Origin: Enterobacter chuandaensis
GTDB taxonomy: Bacteria > Pseudomonadota > Gammaproteobacteria > Enterobacterales > Enterobacteriaceae
NCBI RefSeq assembly: GCF_003594915.1
Contig: NZ_QZCS01000006.1
Coordinates: 124,001-188,000, forward strand
DNA: 64,000 nucleotides
Direction: 5' to 3'
Shown here: piece by piece, positions 11,454 through 23,768 of the stretch
Layout of the letters: each line of letters begins with the position of its first letter
How positions within the stretch are numbered: position 1 is the stretch's first letter
Translations under genes and position numbers: made by a program
Notes under the pieces: model-generated
Databases searched by the model: none
What the model was told of the DNA's origin: nothing
What the model saw: the letters and a program-made list of their open reading frames with translations, nothing else

Positions 11454-13206
11454 CTGTACCCTCGCCTTGATTAATTACAAATTCACTTTTTTCGCCCGTC
11501 GCCAGCGCATCCGGTTCGATGTTCATGGTGCGCAGTACGCCGCCCATGATGGCCCCGAACACAGGCGCGGAGACGGCGCCGCCGTAGTATTTACCCGCTT
11601 GTGGGTCGTTAATCACGACCACCAGCGCAAAACGCGGATTGCTTGCAGGCGCAACGCCTGCGGTATAGGCAATGTATTTGTTGATGTAGCGGCCGTCTGG
11701 CCCCACTTTTTTCGCCGTACCGGTTTTAATGGCGATGCGGTAGCCTTTGATGGCCGCCTTCACGCCGCCGCCGCCCGGCAGCGCCACGCTTTCCATCATG
11801 TGCACAACGGTACGAACGATAGATTCCGGGAAGATACGCTCGCCCGGAACCGGTGGATCAACTTTGGTAATCGACAGCGGGCGATAAACGCCATAGCTGC
11901 CAATCGTTGCGTAGACTCGCGCTAACTGTAACGGAGTTACCATTAGCCCGTAGCCGAAAGAGAAGGTGGCCCTCTCTATGTCAGACCACCGTTGTTTTTG
12001 AGGATATAAGCCACTGCGTTCTCCGACCAACCCCAAATTGGTCGCCTTTCCTAGCCCAAAACGTGAGTAAGTCTCTACTAACGCTGAGGACGGCATCGCT
12101 AACGCCAGCTTTGAAACACCGACGTTACTCGACTTCTGTAACACCCCGGTCAGGGTCAATTCGCTGTAGCGCGCCACGTCTTTAATTTCGTGGCCGTTGA
12201 TACGGTAAGGGATGGTATTAAGAACCGTGTTTTCATTGACGATACCGCGCTGAAGCGCTGTCATCACCACCATCGGTTTCACCGTGGAGCCGGGTTCGAA
12301 CACGTCGGTGATCGCCCGGTTACGCATCGCATCTTTTGCGGTGCCGGTAAAATTATTCGGGTTGTAGGACGGGCTGTTGGCCATCGCCAGCACTTCGCCG
12401 GTGCTGACGTCTACCAATACGGCGCTGCCAGACTCGGCCTTGTTGAAGGCCACGGCGTTGTTCAGCTCGCGGTAGACCAGCGCCTGCAGGCGCTCGTCGA
12501 TACTCAGCGCCAGGTTGTGCGCTGCCTGGCTGTCAGTGGAAGAGATATCCTCAATGACGCGTCCGTAGCGGTCTTTACGTACGATACGCTCGCCAGGCTG
12601 GCCGGTGAGCCACTTATCGAAGCTTTTTTCAACGCCCTCAATCCCCTGGCTGTCGACGTTGGTGAAACCGATGAGGTGAGCGGTTACTTCGCCTGAAGGA
12701 TAATACCGACGGGATTCCTCACGCAGATGTATGCCCGGCAGCTTCAGTTTACGGATGTAGTCCGCCATGTCAGGGTTAACCTGACGCGCCAGATAGATAA
12801 AACGCCCTTTCGGGTTGGCGTTGACGCGGGAGGCTAGCTGATCGAGCGGCATTTTCAGTGCATCAGACAGCGCTTTCCAGCGGTTATCAAGCGTAATGCC
12901 ACCGGCATCGTGCAGTTCTTTCGGGTCGGCCCAGATCGCTTTTACCGGCACGCTCACCGCCAGCGGGCGACCGGAACGGTCAGTGATCATTCCGCGAGAA
13001 GTCGACACTTCCTGAACGCGAAGGGAGCGCATATCCCCCTGGCGTACCAGCATGTCAGGGGCGATGATTTGCAACCACGCCACGCGTCCCAGCAGAAAAC
13101 CCAGCGCCAGTAAAATGCAGCCGCAAAGCAACGCAAAACGCCAACTGATAAAGTTGGCCTGTTCTTCCTGACGTTTTGGTTTGAGCGTTTTTGCCGCTGC
13201 TTTCAT
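11440..13206 (-). CDS. ftsI: Peptidoglycan D,D-transpeptidase FtsI (PBP3)
   Basis: Essential class B penicillin-binding protein that cross-links septal peptidoglycan together with FtsW. It has 588 residues as in E. coli: a cytoplasmic tail, one membrane helix near residues 24-41, the pedestal domain, and a transpeptidase domain with the catalytic serine in PGSTVKP (Ser307 by E. coli numbering), SSNVG and KTGTAKK. The C-terminal EGTGGRS, where Prc processing occurs in E. coli, is kept. Bases 11923-12102 use markedly different synonymous codons from the rest of the gene (see findings). Confidence 0.97.
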   Translation of the reverse strand: MKAAAKTLKPKRQEEQANFISWRFALLCGCILLALGFLLGRVAWLQIIAPDMLVRQGDMRSLRVQEVSTSRGMITDRSGRPLAVSVPVKAIWADPKELHDAGGITLDNRWKALSDALKMPLDQLASRVNANPKGRFIYLARQVNPDMADYIRKLKLPGIHLREESRRYYPSGEVTAHLIGFTNVDSQGIEGVEKSFDKWLTGQPGERIVRKDRYGRVIEDISSTDSQAAHNLALSIDERLQALVYRELNNAVAFNKAESGSAVLVDVSTGEVLAMANSPSYNPNNFTGTAKDAMRNRAITDVFEPGSTVKPMVVMTALQRGIVNENTVLNTIPYRINGHEIKDVARYSELTLTGVLQKSSNVGVSKLALAMPSSALVETYSRFGLGKATNLGLVGERSGLYPQKQRWSDIERATFSFGYGLMVTPLQLARVYATIGSYGVYRPLSITKVDPPVPGERIFPESIVRTVVHMMESVALPGGGGVKAAIKGYRIAIKTGTAKKVGPDGRYINKYIAYTAGVAPASNPRFALVVVINDPQAGKYYGGAVSAPVFGAIMGGVLRTMNIEPDALATGEKSEFVINQGEGTGGRS

Positions 13207-13221
13207 GCGTCGCGTGTTCCC

Positions 13222-13587
13222 TTATTTTTGTACTACGATATTTTCCTGGGAAGGATCAACATGCTGCAGTTGCAGCTTTTCCGTTGCGATCCGTTCAACC
13301 CGGCTGTGATCGCCGAGCGCGTTTTCTTCAAGGATCAGATTTCGCCATTCAATATCCAGCGCATCGCGTTCCAGCACCAGCTGCTCGCGTTGCGCAGTCA
13401 ATAAACGAGTATGGTGGGCAGTCGTTACCACCGTGACTGCCGTAACAATGATGCAAATGAACAAGCAGAGTGGCAGTTTCCCGAACCGCAAAAGATCGTC
13501 GCCGATCACGCCAGGCAAGGCATGGCGCTCGTTGCTTCCTAACGATCCCTTAACTTTGCTTAGGGTTTCTGTCACTCTGCCGATCAT
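13222..13587 (-). CDS. ftsL: Cell division protein FtsL
   Basis: Small bitopic divisome protein that forms a coiled coil with FtsB and binds FtsQ, activating FtsWI. It has 121 residues as in E. coli: a cytoplasmic N-terminus, a membrane helix near 38-57 ([18 protein letters not shown]), then a periplasmic heptad-like region ([20 protein letters not shown]). It overlaps the rsmH stop by four bases (ATGA) and is followed by ftsI after 15 bases. Confidence 0.96.
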   Translation of the reverse strand: MIGRVTETLSKVKGSLGSNERHALPGVIGDDLLRFGKLPLCLFICIIVTAVTVVTTAHHTRLLTAQREQLVLERDALDIEWRNLILEENALGDHSRVERIATEKLQLQHVDPSQENIVVQK

Positions 13588-14525
13588 GCGTTCGTCCTCT
13601 CTGCAACTCGCAGCACTGAACTACGGGCGCGTGGATTCTCTGCCACCTCTTCTTCGCCCGGCATCAACTTGCCTAATGCTCGCAACTGACGGCCACCCAG
13701 TTTCCTGAGTTGTTCTTCCGTCATCGGCAGCCCCGCAGGAACCTGAGGACCGCGGCTCTGTTCACGCATAAAGCGTTTCACAATGCGGTCTTCCAGCGAA
13801 TGGAAGCTGATGATGGATAACCGCCCACCCGGGGTCAGCACGTCGAGCGAGCTTTTTAGCGCCAGCTCTATTTCCTCCAGTTCACTATTTACCCAGATGC
13901 GAACCGCCTGGAAGGTACGGGTCGCGGGATGTTTGTGCTTATCCTTCACCGGCGTGGCCGCCGCAATCACTTCGGCCAGCTCTTTGGTGCGGGTCATTGG
14001 CTCAACGCGATTGCGCTCAACGATGGCGCGCGCAATGCGCTTGCCAAAACGTTCTTCACCGAAGGTTTTGATCACCCAGGCAATATCCGCTTCGTCAGCG
14101 GTCTGTAACCACTCGGCGGCAGACTGGCCGCGCGTCGGGTCCATACGCATATCCAGCGGACCGTCGCGCATAAAGGAAAAGCCGCGTTCGGCATCATCAA
14201 GCTGGGGTGAAGAGACGCCAAGATCGAGAAGAATCCCGTCGATCTTGCCCGTAAGATCGCGCTCGGCTACATAATCCGCGAGCGCAGAGAAAGGTCCATG
14301 CACGATGGAAAAGCGTGGGTCATTGATGGTCTGTGCAACAGCAATCGCCTGCGGATCGCGATCGATTGCCAGCAGACGTCCTTCCTCACCAAGTTGGGAG
14401 AGGATCAAACGCGAGTGACCACCGCGACCAAAGGTGCCATCAATGTAGATGCCATCCGGACGAATATTCAGGCCGTTGACGGCCTCGTCCAGTAACACCG
14501 TTTTATGTTTATAATTTTCCATCAT
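13584..14525 (-). CDS. rsmH: 16S rRNA (cytosine(1402)-N(4))-methyltransferase
   Basis: SAM-dependent methyltransferase (formerly MraW) that N4-methylates C1402 of 16S rRNA in the ribosomal P site. It has 313 residues, the SAM-binding loop [12 protein letters not shown] near 28-39, [18 protein letters not shown] and the C-terminal [15 protein letters not shown]. It lies two bases after mraZ and overlaps ftsL by four bases, so the MraZ-RsmH pair heads the dcw operon as usual. Confidence 0.97.
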   Translation of the reverse strand: MMENYKHKTVLLDEAVNGLNIRPDGIYIDGTFGRGGHSRLILSQLGEEGRLLAIDRDPQAIAVAQTINDPRFSIVHGPFSALADYVAERDLTGKIDGILLDLGVSSPQLDDAERGFSFMRDGPLDMRMDPTRGQSAAEWLQTADEADIAWVIKTFGEERFGKRIARAIVERNRVEPMTRTKELAEVIAAATPVKDKHKHPATRTFQAVRIWVNSELEEIELALKSSLDVLTPGGRLSIISFHSLEDRIVKRFMREQSRGPQVPAGLPMTEEQLRKLGGRQLRALGKLMPGEEEVAENPRARSSVLRVAERTNA

Positions 14526-14527
14526 AT

Positions 14528-14986
14528 TTATAGAGACAAGTCCTGCAGCCGTTCCGATAATGTCGCGGAATCGGACTGCTCAGCGTCGATATCTTCCTTG
14601 ACCTGTTGATACCAGGTCGTTTCATCCCACAGTTCAAACTTGTTGAACTGCCCGACCAGCATCACTTCTTTGATCAGACCGGCATGTTGCCGCAGCACGG
14701 GCGCAATCAGTAATCGCCCTGCGCTATCCATCTGACATTCACTGGCATGTCCCAATAAAAGCCGCTGCACGCGGCGTTCCTGCGGGTTCATGCTCGACAG
14801 TCGCGACAGCTTTTGCTCGATAATTTCCCATTCGGGTAAGGGGTAAAGCAGCAGGCAGGGGGAGTTGATGTCAATGGTGCAAACCATTTGACCCGAAGCG
14901 TTCTCAATCAGCTGGTCGCGGTATCGGGTTGGTACCGATAAACGCCCTTTGCTGTCGAGATTGACTAACGTAGCTCCACGGAACAT
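14528..14986 (-). CDS. mraZ: Transcriptional regulator MraZ
   Basis: DNA-binding repressor of the dcw cluster, with two AbrB-like (SpoVT) half-domains. The frame stays open to 15022, but the start is placed at the ATG at 14986 ([20 protein letters not shown]), giving the standard 152 residues and leaving the operator outside the gene. The DXXXR signatures DSKGR (11-15) and DSAGR (87-91) are both present. Its triple-repeat operator lies immediately upstream at 15005-15030. Confidence 0.96.
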   Translation of the reverse strand: MFRGATLVNLDSKGRLSVPTRYRDQLIENASGQMVCTIDINSPCLLLYPLPEWEIIEQKLSRLSSMNPQERRVQRLLLGHASECQMDSAGRLLIAPVLRQHAGLIKEVMLVGQFNKFELWDETTWYQQVKEDIDAEQSDSATLSERLQDLSL

Positions 14987-15004
14987 GCCAGTCTCACCCC
15001 TCCT

Positions 15005-15030
15005 CACCACTTTAACCCACAAATTCCCAC
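15005..15030 (-). promoter_or_regulatory. MraZ operator (three direct repeats)
   Basis: On the minus strand three TGGxx units (TGGGA, TGGGT, TGGTG) occur at exact ten-base intervals, 19 to 44 bases before the mraZ ATG. Direct repeats of this form are the known MraZ binding site in enterobacteria, so autoregulation of the dcw operon is expected. The third repeat deviates from TGGG, as I recall it also does in E. coli. Confidence 0.85.
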
Positions 15031-15037
15031 CTAAAGG

Positions 15038-15067
15038 AGTTTACGGAGCGAGGGAAAAGCTTGTCAA
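15038..15067 (-). promoter_or_regulatory. mra promoter (Pmra) of the dcw cluster
   Basis: On the minus strand a consensus -35 TTGACA (15062-15067) and a -10 TAAACT (15038-15043) are separated by 18 bases, just upstream of the MraZ repeats. The arrangement matches the described E. coli Pmra, the main promoter for mraZ through the ftsQAZ region. Confidence 0.85.
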
Positions 15068-15553
15068 GCCAGGACTCTCCCTATAAGGACCCGAAAGCCC
15101 TCTATTTACAGAGATAAACAGTCCTGGTTAATAACTGCACAACTGGCGAGGCAAAATTAACGTTATGAATATTTGTAAGAAAAAAACCGAATATGCACAC
15201 TAGCGTTAAGGCTCACTCAATATCATCGCAGATAAATATAAAGTGTCAGTTTGCGACGCGGGCAGCATTTTATGACAGATTCACTGGGGATAACAGCGGC
15301 AGATTCACTCAGGCACTCAGCGGACGCGGCGGTGAGCATGCTGGCTGGCGAAGGTGAAGGAAAAACGTCTGAATATTCATCGACCGAAGAGGGTTTGTAA
15401 CAAAATAATACAAAGAGAGGCTTTTAAAATCACTTCGTGGCTCTTAAAAGAACATTTAAAAAGGCAAAATGAATTAAGAAAAATAGTAGATTACGATCCC
15501 TCAGGAATTATCCTAATTTCTCTGCGGGAATTAACGCCGCGAATTATTTCAGC
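15068..15553. other. Long non-coding spacer between cra and the mra promoter
   Basis: About 490 bases without a convincing gene. It is AT-richer than the flanking genes. A ten-base direct repeat (CAGATTCACT) occurs at 15276-15285 and 15300-15309, and a CTTTTAA/TTAAAAG inverted repeat at 15421-15450. A frame that is open from 15354 into cra has no recognisable protein and runs antisense to cra, so I do not call it. A similar-sized spacer exists in E. coli, as I recall. Confidence 0.6.
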
Positions 15554-15578
15554 AAAAAGGGGCGATTTTCGCCGCCCC
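15554..15578 (-). terminator. Rho-independent terminator of cra
   Basis: On the minus strand, six bases after the cra stop, a stem GGGGCG/CGCCCC with a short loop is followed by TTTTT, the usual intrinsic terminator layout. Confidence 0.85.
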
Positions 15579-15584
15579 GTCATT

Positions 15585-16592
15585 TCATTTATGGCGGCTC
15601 AAAATTCCGCGATGATAGAGATTACGTTTGATACGCGTCAGACCCGGCTTCGGTTTTCGCGGTTCGTCCAGGCTTGCCAGAACGATCTCAAGCACGCGTT
15701 CAGCCACATCGCGGTGACGCTGCGCTACGGCCAGCACCGGACATTGAAGGAAGTCGAGCAGTTCGTTATCCCCGAACGTGGCAATGGCCAGGTCGGAGGG
15801 AAGCTTGCCTTCACGGCGTAAGGTCACATCCATTACCCCCTGCAAGAGCGCAAACGAGGTGGTAAACAGCGCCTGAGGCATCGGGTGCGTCTCCAGCCAT
15901 TTCTCGAACAGCTGCGCAGCGGCTTCGCGTTCATAGCTGTTGGCATAGAGATAGTGAACTTCACGCGGATCGTCTTTCCAGGCGGTTCTGAACCCTTGCT
16001 CACGCAGGAAGCTTACGGAAAGCTCGGGCAGCGCGCCAAGATACAGCACCGTTTCAGCGGGGAAGGTTCTCAGCTCTGCCGCCAGCATTTCCGCGTCATC
16101 CTGATCCGCCCCCACGACGCTGGTGAAATGCTCGCGATCGAGCGCACGATCCAGCGCAACAATAGGGAAAGGATCGTTCGCCCAACGCTGGTAGAACGGA
16201 TGCTCTGGCGGTAAGGAAGTTGACACAATAATGGCGTCAACCTGGCGCTGCAGCAGATGTTCAATGCAGCGCATCTCGTTATCGGGCTGATCTTCCGAGC
16301 AGGCAATCAGCAGTTGATAGCCGCGCTGGCGCGCCTGACGTTCAAGATAGTTGGCGATACGGGTATAGCTGGTGTTTTCCAGATCCGGGATCACCAGACC
16401 AATAGAGCGGGTGCGCCCGGCACGCAGACCGGCAGCGACAGCATTCGGATGGTAATTATGCTCACGAACCACCGCCATCACTTTTTCAACGGTCTTATCG
16501 CTGACGCGGTACTGCTTTGCTTTGCCGTTAATCACATAGCTGGCCGTTGTTCGTGACACGCCGGCTAGCCGGGCGATTTCATCCAGTTTCAC
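15585..16592 (-). CDS. cra: Catabolite repressor/activator Cra (FruR)
   Basis: LacI/GalR-family regulator of central carbon flux, released from DNA by fructose 1-phosphate (and, by some reports, fructose 1,6-bisphosphate). It has 335 residues (E. coli 334). The N-terminal helix-turn-helix is [20 protein letters not shown], followed by the hinge and a periplasmic-binding-protein-like effector domain ([16 protein letters not shown] onward). The C-terminus ends [10 protein letters not shown] where E. coli ends YRRGVLSRS. It is monocistronic, with its own terminator. Confidence 0.97.
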   Translation of the reverse strand: MKLDEIARLAGVSRTTASYVINGKAKQYRVSDKTVEKVMAVVREHNYHPNAVAAGLRAGRTRSIGLVIPDLENTSYTRIANYLERQARQRGYQLLIACSEDQPDNEMRCIEHLLQRQVDAIIVSTSLPPEHPFYQRWANDPFPIVALDRALDREHFTSVVGADQDDAEMLAAELRTFPAETVLYLGALPELSVSFLREQGFRTAWKDDPREVHYLYANSYEREAAAQLFEKWLETHPMPQALFTTSFALLQGVMDVTLRREGKLPSDLAIATFGDNELLDFLQCPVLAVAQRHRDVAERVLEIVLASLDEPRKPKPGLTRIKRNLYHRGILSRHK

Positions 16593-16717
16593 AATTGCCC
16601 CTTAAAAAAAGAAAAGAGTCCATGGCCCTGTCAAGGTTATGGTTAAATCTTTTAACATCTAAACGCAGAAAAGCCTTCGCGGCAACCGCTTTTATCTGCG
16701 TTGTCGGCTGATTACAC

Positions 16718-16748
16718 AAAAAAAAGCCCGGCTTTGCTGACCGGGCTG
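16718..16748 (-). terminator. Rho-independent terminator of ilvIH
   Basis: On the minus strand, downstream of ilvH, a GC-rich stem GCCCGG/CCGGGC with a nine-base loop is followed by eight T residues. It separates ilvIH from the co-directional cra gene. Confidence 0.9.
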
Positions 16749-16771
16749 AAAGAGGCGAACCTTTTTGACAA

Positions 16772-17263
16772 CTAACGCATGATTTTCTCGCCGCGTGACA
16801 GACCGACAATGCCCGATCTCGCCACCTCAACAATTTTTGCTACATCCCGCACGGACGCCAGGAAAGCATCCAGCTTGTCACTGGTTCCGACCAGTTGAAC
16901 CGTATAGAGAGAAGGCGTGACGTCGATGATCTGACCGCGGAAAATGTCCGCATTGCGTTTGACCTCTTCTCGCCCGTAGCCGCTGGCCTGAATTTTGACC
17001 AGCATGACCTCACGCTCAACGTAAGCCCCCTGCCCCAGCTCGCTCACGCGCAGCACATCGACCAGCTTATGCAGCTGTTTCTCGATCTGCTCAATCACTT
17101 TGGCATCGCCGACGGTCTGAATCGTCATCCGCGACAGCGTCGGGTCGTCCGTTGGCGCAACGGTCAGGCTTTCAATGTTGTAACCGCGCTGTGCAAAAAG
17201 CCCAATGACGCGCGACAGTGCGCCAGACTCGTTTTCCAGTAATACCGATAATATCCGACGCAT
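16772..17263 (-). CDS. ilvH: Acetolactate synthase III regulatory subunit
   Basis: Valine-binding small subunit of acetohydroxyacid synthase III; it activates IlvI and confers feedback inhibition. It has 163 residues as in E. coli, with an N-terminal ACT domain ([20 protein letters not shown]) and a C-terminal ACT-like half. Gly14 and Asn29, positions where E. coli valine-resistance changes map, are both present, so normal valine sensitivity is expected. It starts one base after ilvI. Confidence 0.97.
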   Translation of the reverse strand: MRRILSVLLENESGALSRVIGLFAQRGYNIESLTVAPTDDPTLSRMTIQTVGDAKVIEQIEKQLHKLVDVLRVSELGQGAYVEREVMLVKIQASGYGREEVKRNADIFRGQIIDVTPSLYTVQLVGTSDKLDAFLASVRDVAKIVEVARSGIVGLSRGEKIMR

Positions 17264-17264
17264 A

Positions 17265-18989
17265 TCAGGTTCTCTCCGTTTTACTTAACCACATTTCATC
17301 CATACCACCGCCGCGGATATGCATCGGATAAACGTGCTCGGTGCCATCAACGATGACATCCATAAAGACGAGGCGGTTGTTTTTGACGTGCTCAAGCGCT
17401 TCTGCGAGCTTCGTTTCCAGTTCAGCCGGATCGGTCACCCGCATGCCTACATGACCGTAAGCTTCAGCAAGACGGACAAAATCAGGCAGAGAGTTCATGT
17501 ATGACTGCGAATGGCGGCCTGAGTAGATCATGTCCTGCCACTGCTTCACCATACCGAGGTAGCCGTTATTGAGGTTCAGCACCAGTACCGGAAGTTCATA
17601 CTGCAGCGCGGTGGAGAGTTCCTGAATGTTCATCTGGATACTGCCGTCGCCGGTCACGCAGACAACGGTTTCATTCGGCAGCGCCAGCTTTACCCCCAGC
17701 GCGGCAGGCAGGCCAAAGCCCATCGTGCCTAAACCACCCGAATTGATCCAGCGACGTGGTTTATCAAACGGATAATAGAGGGCGGCAAACATTTGATGCT
17801 GACCGACGTCAGAAGTTACATATGCATCGCCTTTCGTCAGTCGCCAGACCGCTTCGATGACCGCCTGCGGCTTAATGTGCTCGCTTTGCGTGTCATATTT
17901 CAGGCACTGGCGCGCGCGCCACCGTTCAATCATCTGCCACCAGTCGCGGATCTCATCCAGCGGTTGAGCCGTGCTTTCCTGGGCCAGCAGTTCCAGCATT
18001 TGTTCTAGAATCTGTCGGGCGTCGCCGACAATAGGTACATCAGCCGACACCGTTTTTGAAATTGACGTGGGATCGATATCAATGTGCAGCACGGTGGCGT
18101 TGGGGCAATACTTCGCCAGGTTGTTGGTGGTACGATCGTCAAAGCGCACGCCGACGGCAAAGATCACGTCGGAGTGATGCATCGTCATGTTGGCTTCATA
18201 GGTACCATGCATGCCCAGCATACCCAGCGCCTGACGGTGGGTCGCGGGAAATGCCCCCAGCCCCATCAGCGACGAGGCAACAGGAAGATTGAGCTTTTCA
18301 ACCAGTTCACGGAGCTGTGGCTCGCACGCTGAGCTGATTGCACCGCCACCCACATAGACCACCGGTTTTTTAGCGGCCAGAAGCGTCTGCAGCGCGCGCT
18401 TGATCTGACCTTTGTGGCCCTGCGTTGTTGGGTTGTAAGAGCGCATACTCACCGATTCCGGCCAGACATACGGCAGCTTGTTAGCCGGGTTCAGAATATC
18501 TTTGGGGAGATCGACCACCACCGGTCCCGGGCGTCCGCTTGCAGCCAGCCAGAACGCTTTTTTGAGCACCCCTGGAATATCTTCGGTTTGCTTGACCAGG
18601 AAGCTGTGCTTCACGACGGGACGCGAAATCCCGACCATGTCGCACTCCTGAAACGCATCGTAGCCAATCAGCGATGTCGCCACCTGCCCGGAAAGGATTA
18701 CCAGCGGGATAGAGTCCATATAGGCCGTCGCGATACCGGTAATGGCGTTTGTTGCACCCGGTCCGGACGTGACTAAAACCACGCCCACTTCCCCCGTCGC
18801 ACGGGCCAGGCCGTCAGCCATGTGTACCGCAGCCTGCTCATGACGAACCAGAACATGGTCAATGCCGCCTACCGTATGAAGGGCATCATAAATATCAAGG
18901 ACCGCGCCGCCAGGATAGCCGAACACTTGCTTTACGCCCTGATCGATCAGCGATCGGACGACCATTTCCGCGCCAGACAACATCTCCAT
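17265..18989 (-). CDS. ilvI: Acetolactate synthase III catalytic subunit
   Basis: Thiamine-diphosphate enzyme making acetolactate (valine/leucine) or acetohydroxybutyrate (isoleucine). It has 574 residues as in E. coli. The N-terminal ThDP domain carries [18 protein letters not shown] with the catalytic glutamate. A central FAD/domain-beta region follows, and the C-terminal ThDP-binding motif begins [20 protein letters not shown] and ends in the NN of LNLNN. Expression in E. coli depends on Lrp bound upstream, and the 380-base spacer 18990-19369 is placed for that role. Confidence 0.97.
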   Translation of the reverse strand: MEMLSGAEMVVRSLIDQGVKQVFGYPGGAVLDIYDALHTVGGIDHVLVRHEQAAVHMADGLARATGEVGVVLVTSGPGATNAITGIATAYMDSIPLVILSGQVATSLIGYDAFQECDMVGISRPVVKHSFLVKQTEDIPGVLKKAFWLAASGRPGPVVVDLPKDILNPANKLPYVWPESVSMRSYNPTTQGHKGQIKRALQTLLAAKKPVVYVGGGAISSACEPQLRELVEKLNLPVASSLMGLGAFPATHRQALGMLGMHGTYEANMTMHHSDVIFAVGVRFDDRTTNNLAKYCPNATVLHIDIDPTSISKTVSADVPIVGDARQILEQMLELLAQESTAQPLDEIRDWWQMIERWRARQCLKYDTQSEHIKPQAVIEAVWRLTKGDAYVTSDVGQHQMFAALYYPFDKPRRWINSGGLGTMGFGLPAALGVKLALPNETVVCVTGDGSIQMNIQELSTALQYELPVLVLNLNNGYLGMVKQWQDMIYSGRHSQSYMNSLPDFVRLAEAYGHVGMRVTDPAELETKLAEALEHVKNNRLVFMDVIVDGTEHVYPMHIRGGGMDEMWLSKTERT

Positions 18990-19319
18990 GCTTTGCCTCC
19001 AGGCATTTTGTTATAGACGGACCGCCGAATTCATTTCCGCACCGTCTTGCGATCGGGACAAACCCGTCTTCTATTTTGCAGAGTGATACTTACCTTAACC
19101 GCTCGTTATAAGGCAGGCAATTAGCAAACCAGGAGAGCGAAGAGGCACTCAAAGCAGAAAAAACAGACATTGGGAGGGGATATGGTTAATTCATCTGAAA
19201 TTAGAGGATGAGATGATAATTCATCGCTGAAAAGCGCGGCGATACAGGAAATCATCTATTTTTACAGGCCTGGCAGCCGTCAGATAAAAACAACAACAGA
19301 ACAAAATAGCAATAAACAA
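18990..19319 (-). promoter_or_regulatory. ilvIH upstream regulatory spacer
   Basis: No gene is supported here. By position it is the ilvIH promoter region, which in E. coli contains multiple Lrp sites and is derepressed in minimal medium. I cannot place Lrp sites or promoter hexamers with confidence. A short open frame at 19252-19440 overlaps the leuO terminator and leuO and looks accidental. Confidence 0.5.
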
Positions 19320-19362
19320 AACAAAACCAGGATAAATCACATGCGAAGATGCAATTTATCCT
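19320..19362 (-). terminator. Probable terminator of leuO
   Basis: On the minus strand, eight bases after the leuO stop, a perfect nine-base stem AGGATAAAT/ATTTATCCT (19354-19362 and 19329-19337) is followed by a T-rich run (GGTTTTGTTTTG). The loop is 16 bases and can itself form a short inner stem. Confidence 0.65.
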
Positions 19363-19369
19363 GACACCA

Positions 19370-20332
19370 TTAACGACGGCAGATGCTAATAAGCAACTCT
19401 TCCATCCATTGATGACCCTTATCGCGTCCCGCGGCTTCATGCCAGGAGAGATAGCAGGTACGGCTATTTAGCTTGAGCGGCAGGGGCAGAATTTGCAGAT
19501 TTAACGCATCTGAGAACTCTTCCGCCAGCCAGCGCGGCGCAATAGCCACCAGCTGCGTCTGGGAGACAACGTTTAATACGCTGACCATAGCCATCCCTTG
19601 ATACGCCACGCTGGCCTGTTTATCCGCAGTGTCGTACCACGGAAGGCTAAAGGAAGCATATCTGTCGAGTGCAACAACGGCATGTTGTTCGCTATATACA
19701 TCACTTTCACGTAGCGGAGAATTCAGTCGCGGATGTTTTTTACTGGCAACCAGCACCATTTCATCTTTAAACAGCGGCACGCAGGAAAATTCAGGGCGGC
19801 GGAACTCTTCATATCCCAGCACGAATTCGGTTTCCTGATAACGTAACTGGTGTTCAGTGTTTTGATTTAAGGATGATTTAAAGACCAGGTTAATATTAGG
19901 CGCAATCTCTTCAACTTTATTATAAATAATCGATGTCAGATAATTATCTAATGGGCTGCAGACGCAGAGATGGAATACGCGCTCACTGCTTAAGGGTTCA
20001 AAGCCCGAGCCCGGCAGTTCATTTTGTACCAACTGCAGCGCCTGACGGATGGAGCCGAAAAGCTGGAAAGCCCGCGCTGTAGGCTGGATACCTCTGCCAT
20101 AACGAACGAATAATTCGTCGTTGAACATCACTTTCAGCCTGGCAACCGCGTTGCTTACCGCGGGTTGCGACATGCCCAACGTTTGTGCCGCGCGGGTGAT
20201 ATTTTGCTCCTGCATGACAGCATCAAACACCGTCAGTAGATTAAGATCCACCGTGCGCAACTGTGGTTTAATTCCATCAGTAATTTGCGGCTGTTTAATA
20301 TTATTTTCTGGCACTTCTGACTCCACTGTCAC
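19370..20332 (-). CDS. leuO: LysR-family regulator LeuO
   Basis: Pleiotropic LysR-type regulator that antagonises H-NS and activates leu, bgl, CRISPR-cas and other silenced loci in enterobacteria. The frame is open to 20356, but I choose the GTG at 20332, preceded by AAGGGAG, giving 320 residues (E. coli 314, Salmonella similar). The HTH segment [20 protein letters not shown] is highly conserved; the first 30 residues differ from E. coli. The C-terminal effector domain is complete to LLISICRR. It is divergent from leuLABCD. Confidence 0.93.
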   Translation of the reverse strand: MTVESEVPENNIKQPQITDGIKPQLRTVDLNLLTVFDAVMQEQNITRAAQTLGMSQPAVSNAVARLKVMFNDELFVRYGRGIQPTARAFQLFGSIRQALQLVQNELPGSGFEPLSSERVFHLCVCSPLDNYLTSIIYNKVEEIAPNINLVFKSSLNQNTEHQLRYQETEFVLGYEEFRRPEFSCVPLFKDEMVLVASKKHPRLNSPLRESDVYSEQHAVVALDRYASFSLPWYDTADKQASVAYQGMAMVSVLNVVSQTQLVAIAPRWLAEEFSDALNLQILPLPLKLNSRTCYLSWHEAAGRDKGHQWMEELLISICRR

Positions 20333-20863
20333 GCTACACTCCCTTCGCCAACGCACTGTAATAATTTCGAAAAATATGATTTACCATGCAAATATGACCA
20401 GCGAAAGAGAATTGTTTAAAAATCGGAATATATAAAGATGATGCAATCATGCTAAAATAAAAAAATCGGTTCTAAAGATATGTTTAACTTTAGAGTTGGA
20501 ATGAAACCATAAACCCAATCAATATACAATTGGCATTCGGTTAATGATGACTTAAGTATTATTAAACTGTTATACCTCTCGCGATCTATTAAGTTAATAT
20601 TCTGTTATCATCATTCGGTTTGCGAACCGACGAAAAACATTCATAAAACTGATAACTAAATGATATCAAAAAAGTTTAAGTACAAGACCTCAAAGGACGG
20701 ATCGTCGACTAAAAAATACCCGTTATATTTATTCTTTTATGCAACCATTTTTTAAGTCCAAAATTAGACAATTCGTTAAGTCTGAAAAGTAAAATCCAGC
20801 ACAATAAGCTAAAGAACATATCCTCGCTTTTCGGCCTGCCGGCACCGTTTTTATCAGCAGGGG
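20333..20863. promoter_or_regulatory. leuO-leuL divergent intergenic region
   Basis: About 530 bases, visibly AT-rich compared with the genes on both sides, with no supported gene. Long A/T runs are common and an inverted repeat TCGGTTTGCGAACCGA lies near 20614-20631. By position it should hold the leuO promoter and H-NS/LeuO/RcsB-BglJ sites known in E. coli and Salmonella; I cannot assign individual sites. Confidence 0.55.
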
Positions 20864-20893
20864 TTGACATGAACAGCCGTATCCAGTACCACT
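20864..20893 (+). promoter_or_regulatory. leuLABCD promoter
   Basis: A consensus -35 TTGACA occurs at 20864-20869. A weak -10 (TACCAC, 20887-20892) follows after 17 bases. The surrounding bases closely resemble the E. coli leu promoter as I recall it. Confidence 0.65.
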
Positions 20894-20925
20894 AAAAGCA
20901 TATTGAATTTAACGGAGCACGATTC

Positions 20926-21012
20926 ATGACACGCACCACTCGTTTCACCGGTCTACTACTACTAAACGCATCCACTGTGCGCGGTAGACTGGCGGGCGAA
21001 ATTCAGCGTTGA
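20926..21012 (+). CDS. leuL: leu operon leader peptide LeuL
   Basis: A 28-residue peptide, MTRTTRFTGLLLLNASTVRG followed by RLAGEIQR, the same length as E. coli LeuL. Residues 10-13 are four consecutive Leu codons, all the rare CTA. Ribosome stalling there when charged leucyl-tRNA is scarce would favour the antiterminator fold and let transcription pass the attenuator at 21034-21060. It is preceded by GGAG. Too short for ordinary gene finding but unambiguous by context. Confidence 0.95.
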   Translation: MTRTTRFTGLLLLNASTVRGRLAGEIQR

Positions 21013-21033
21013 ATCGTCACCAGTAAGACTAAA

Positions 21034-21060
21034 AACCCGCGCCACTGCGCGGGTTTTTTT
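21034..21060 (+). terminator. leu operon attenuator
   Basis: CCCGCG and CGCGGG arms at 21036-21041 and 21048-21053 form a compact hairpin followed by seven T residues, 21 bases after the leuL stop. This is the transcription attenuator of leuABCD. Confidence 0.92.
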
Positions 21061-21103
21061 ATGCTCGTAGCAAGGCGCCCTAAGACTGACAAGGACCTAA
21101 CCC

Positions 21104-23766
<2,663 letters not shown>

Positions 23767-23768
23767 TC

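Noticed and set aside
15354-15821. A 155-codon open frame on the plus strand overlapping the 3' end of cra
   Set aside because: Half of it is antisense to cra, it has no recognisable domain or good ribosome binding site, and its codon use is not coding-like in the spacer part.
19252-19440. A 62-codon open frame in the ilvI-leuO spacer
   Set aside because: It overlaps the leuO terminator and the leuO 3' end, with no supporting signals.
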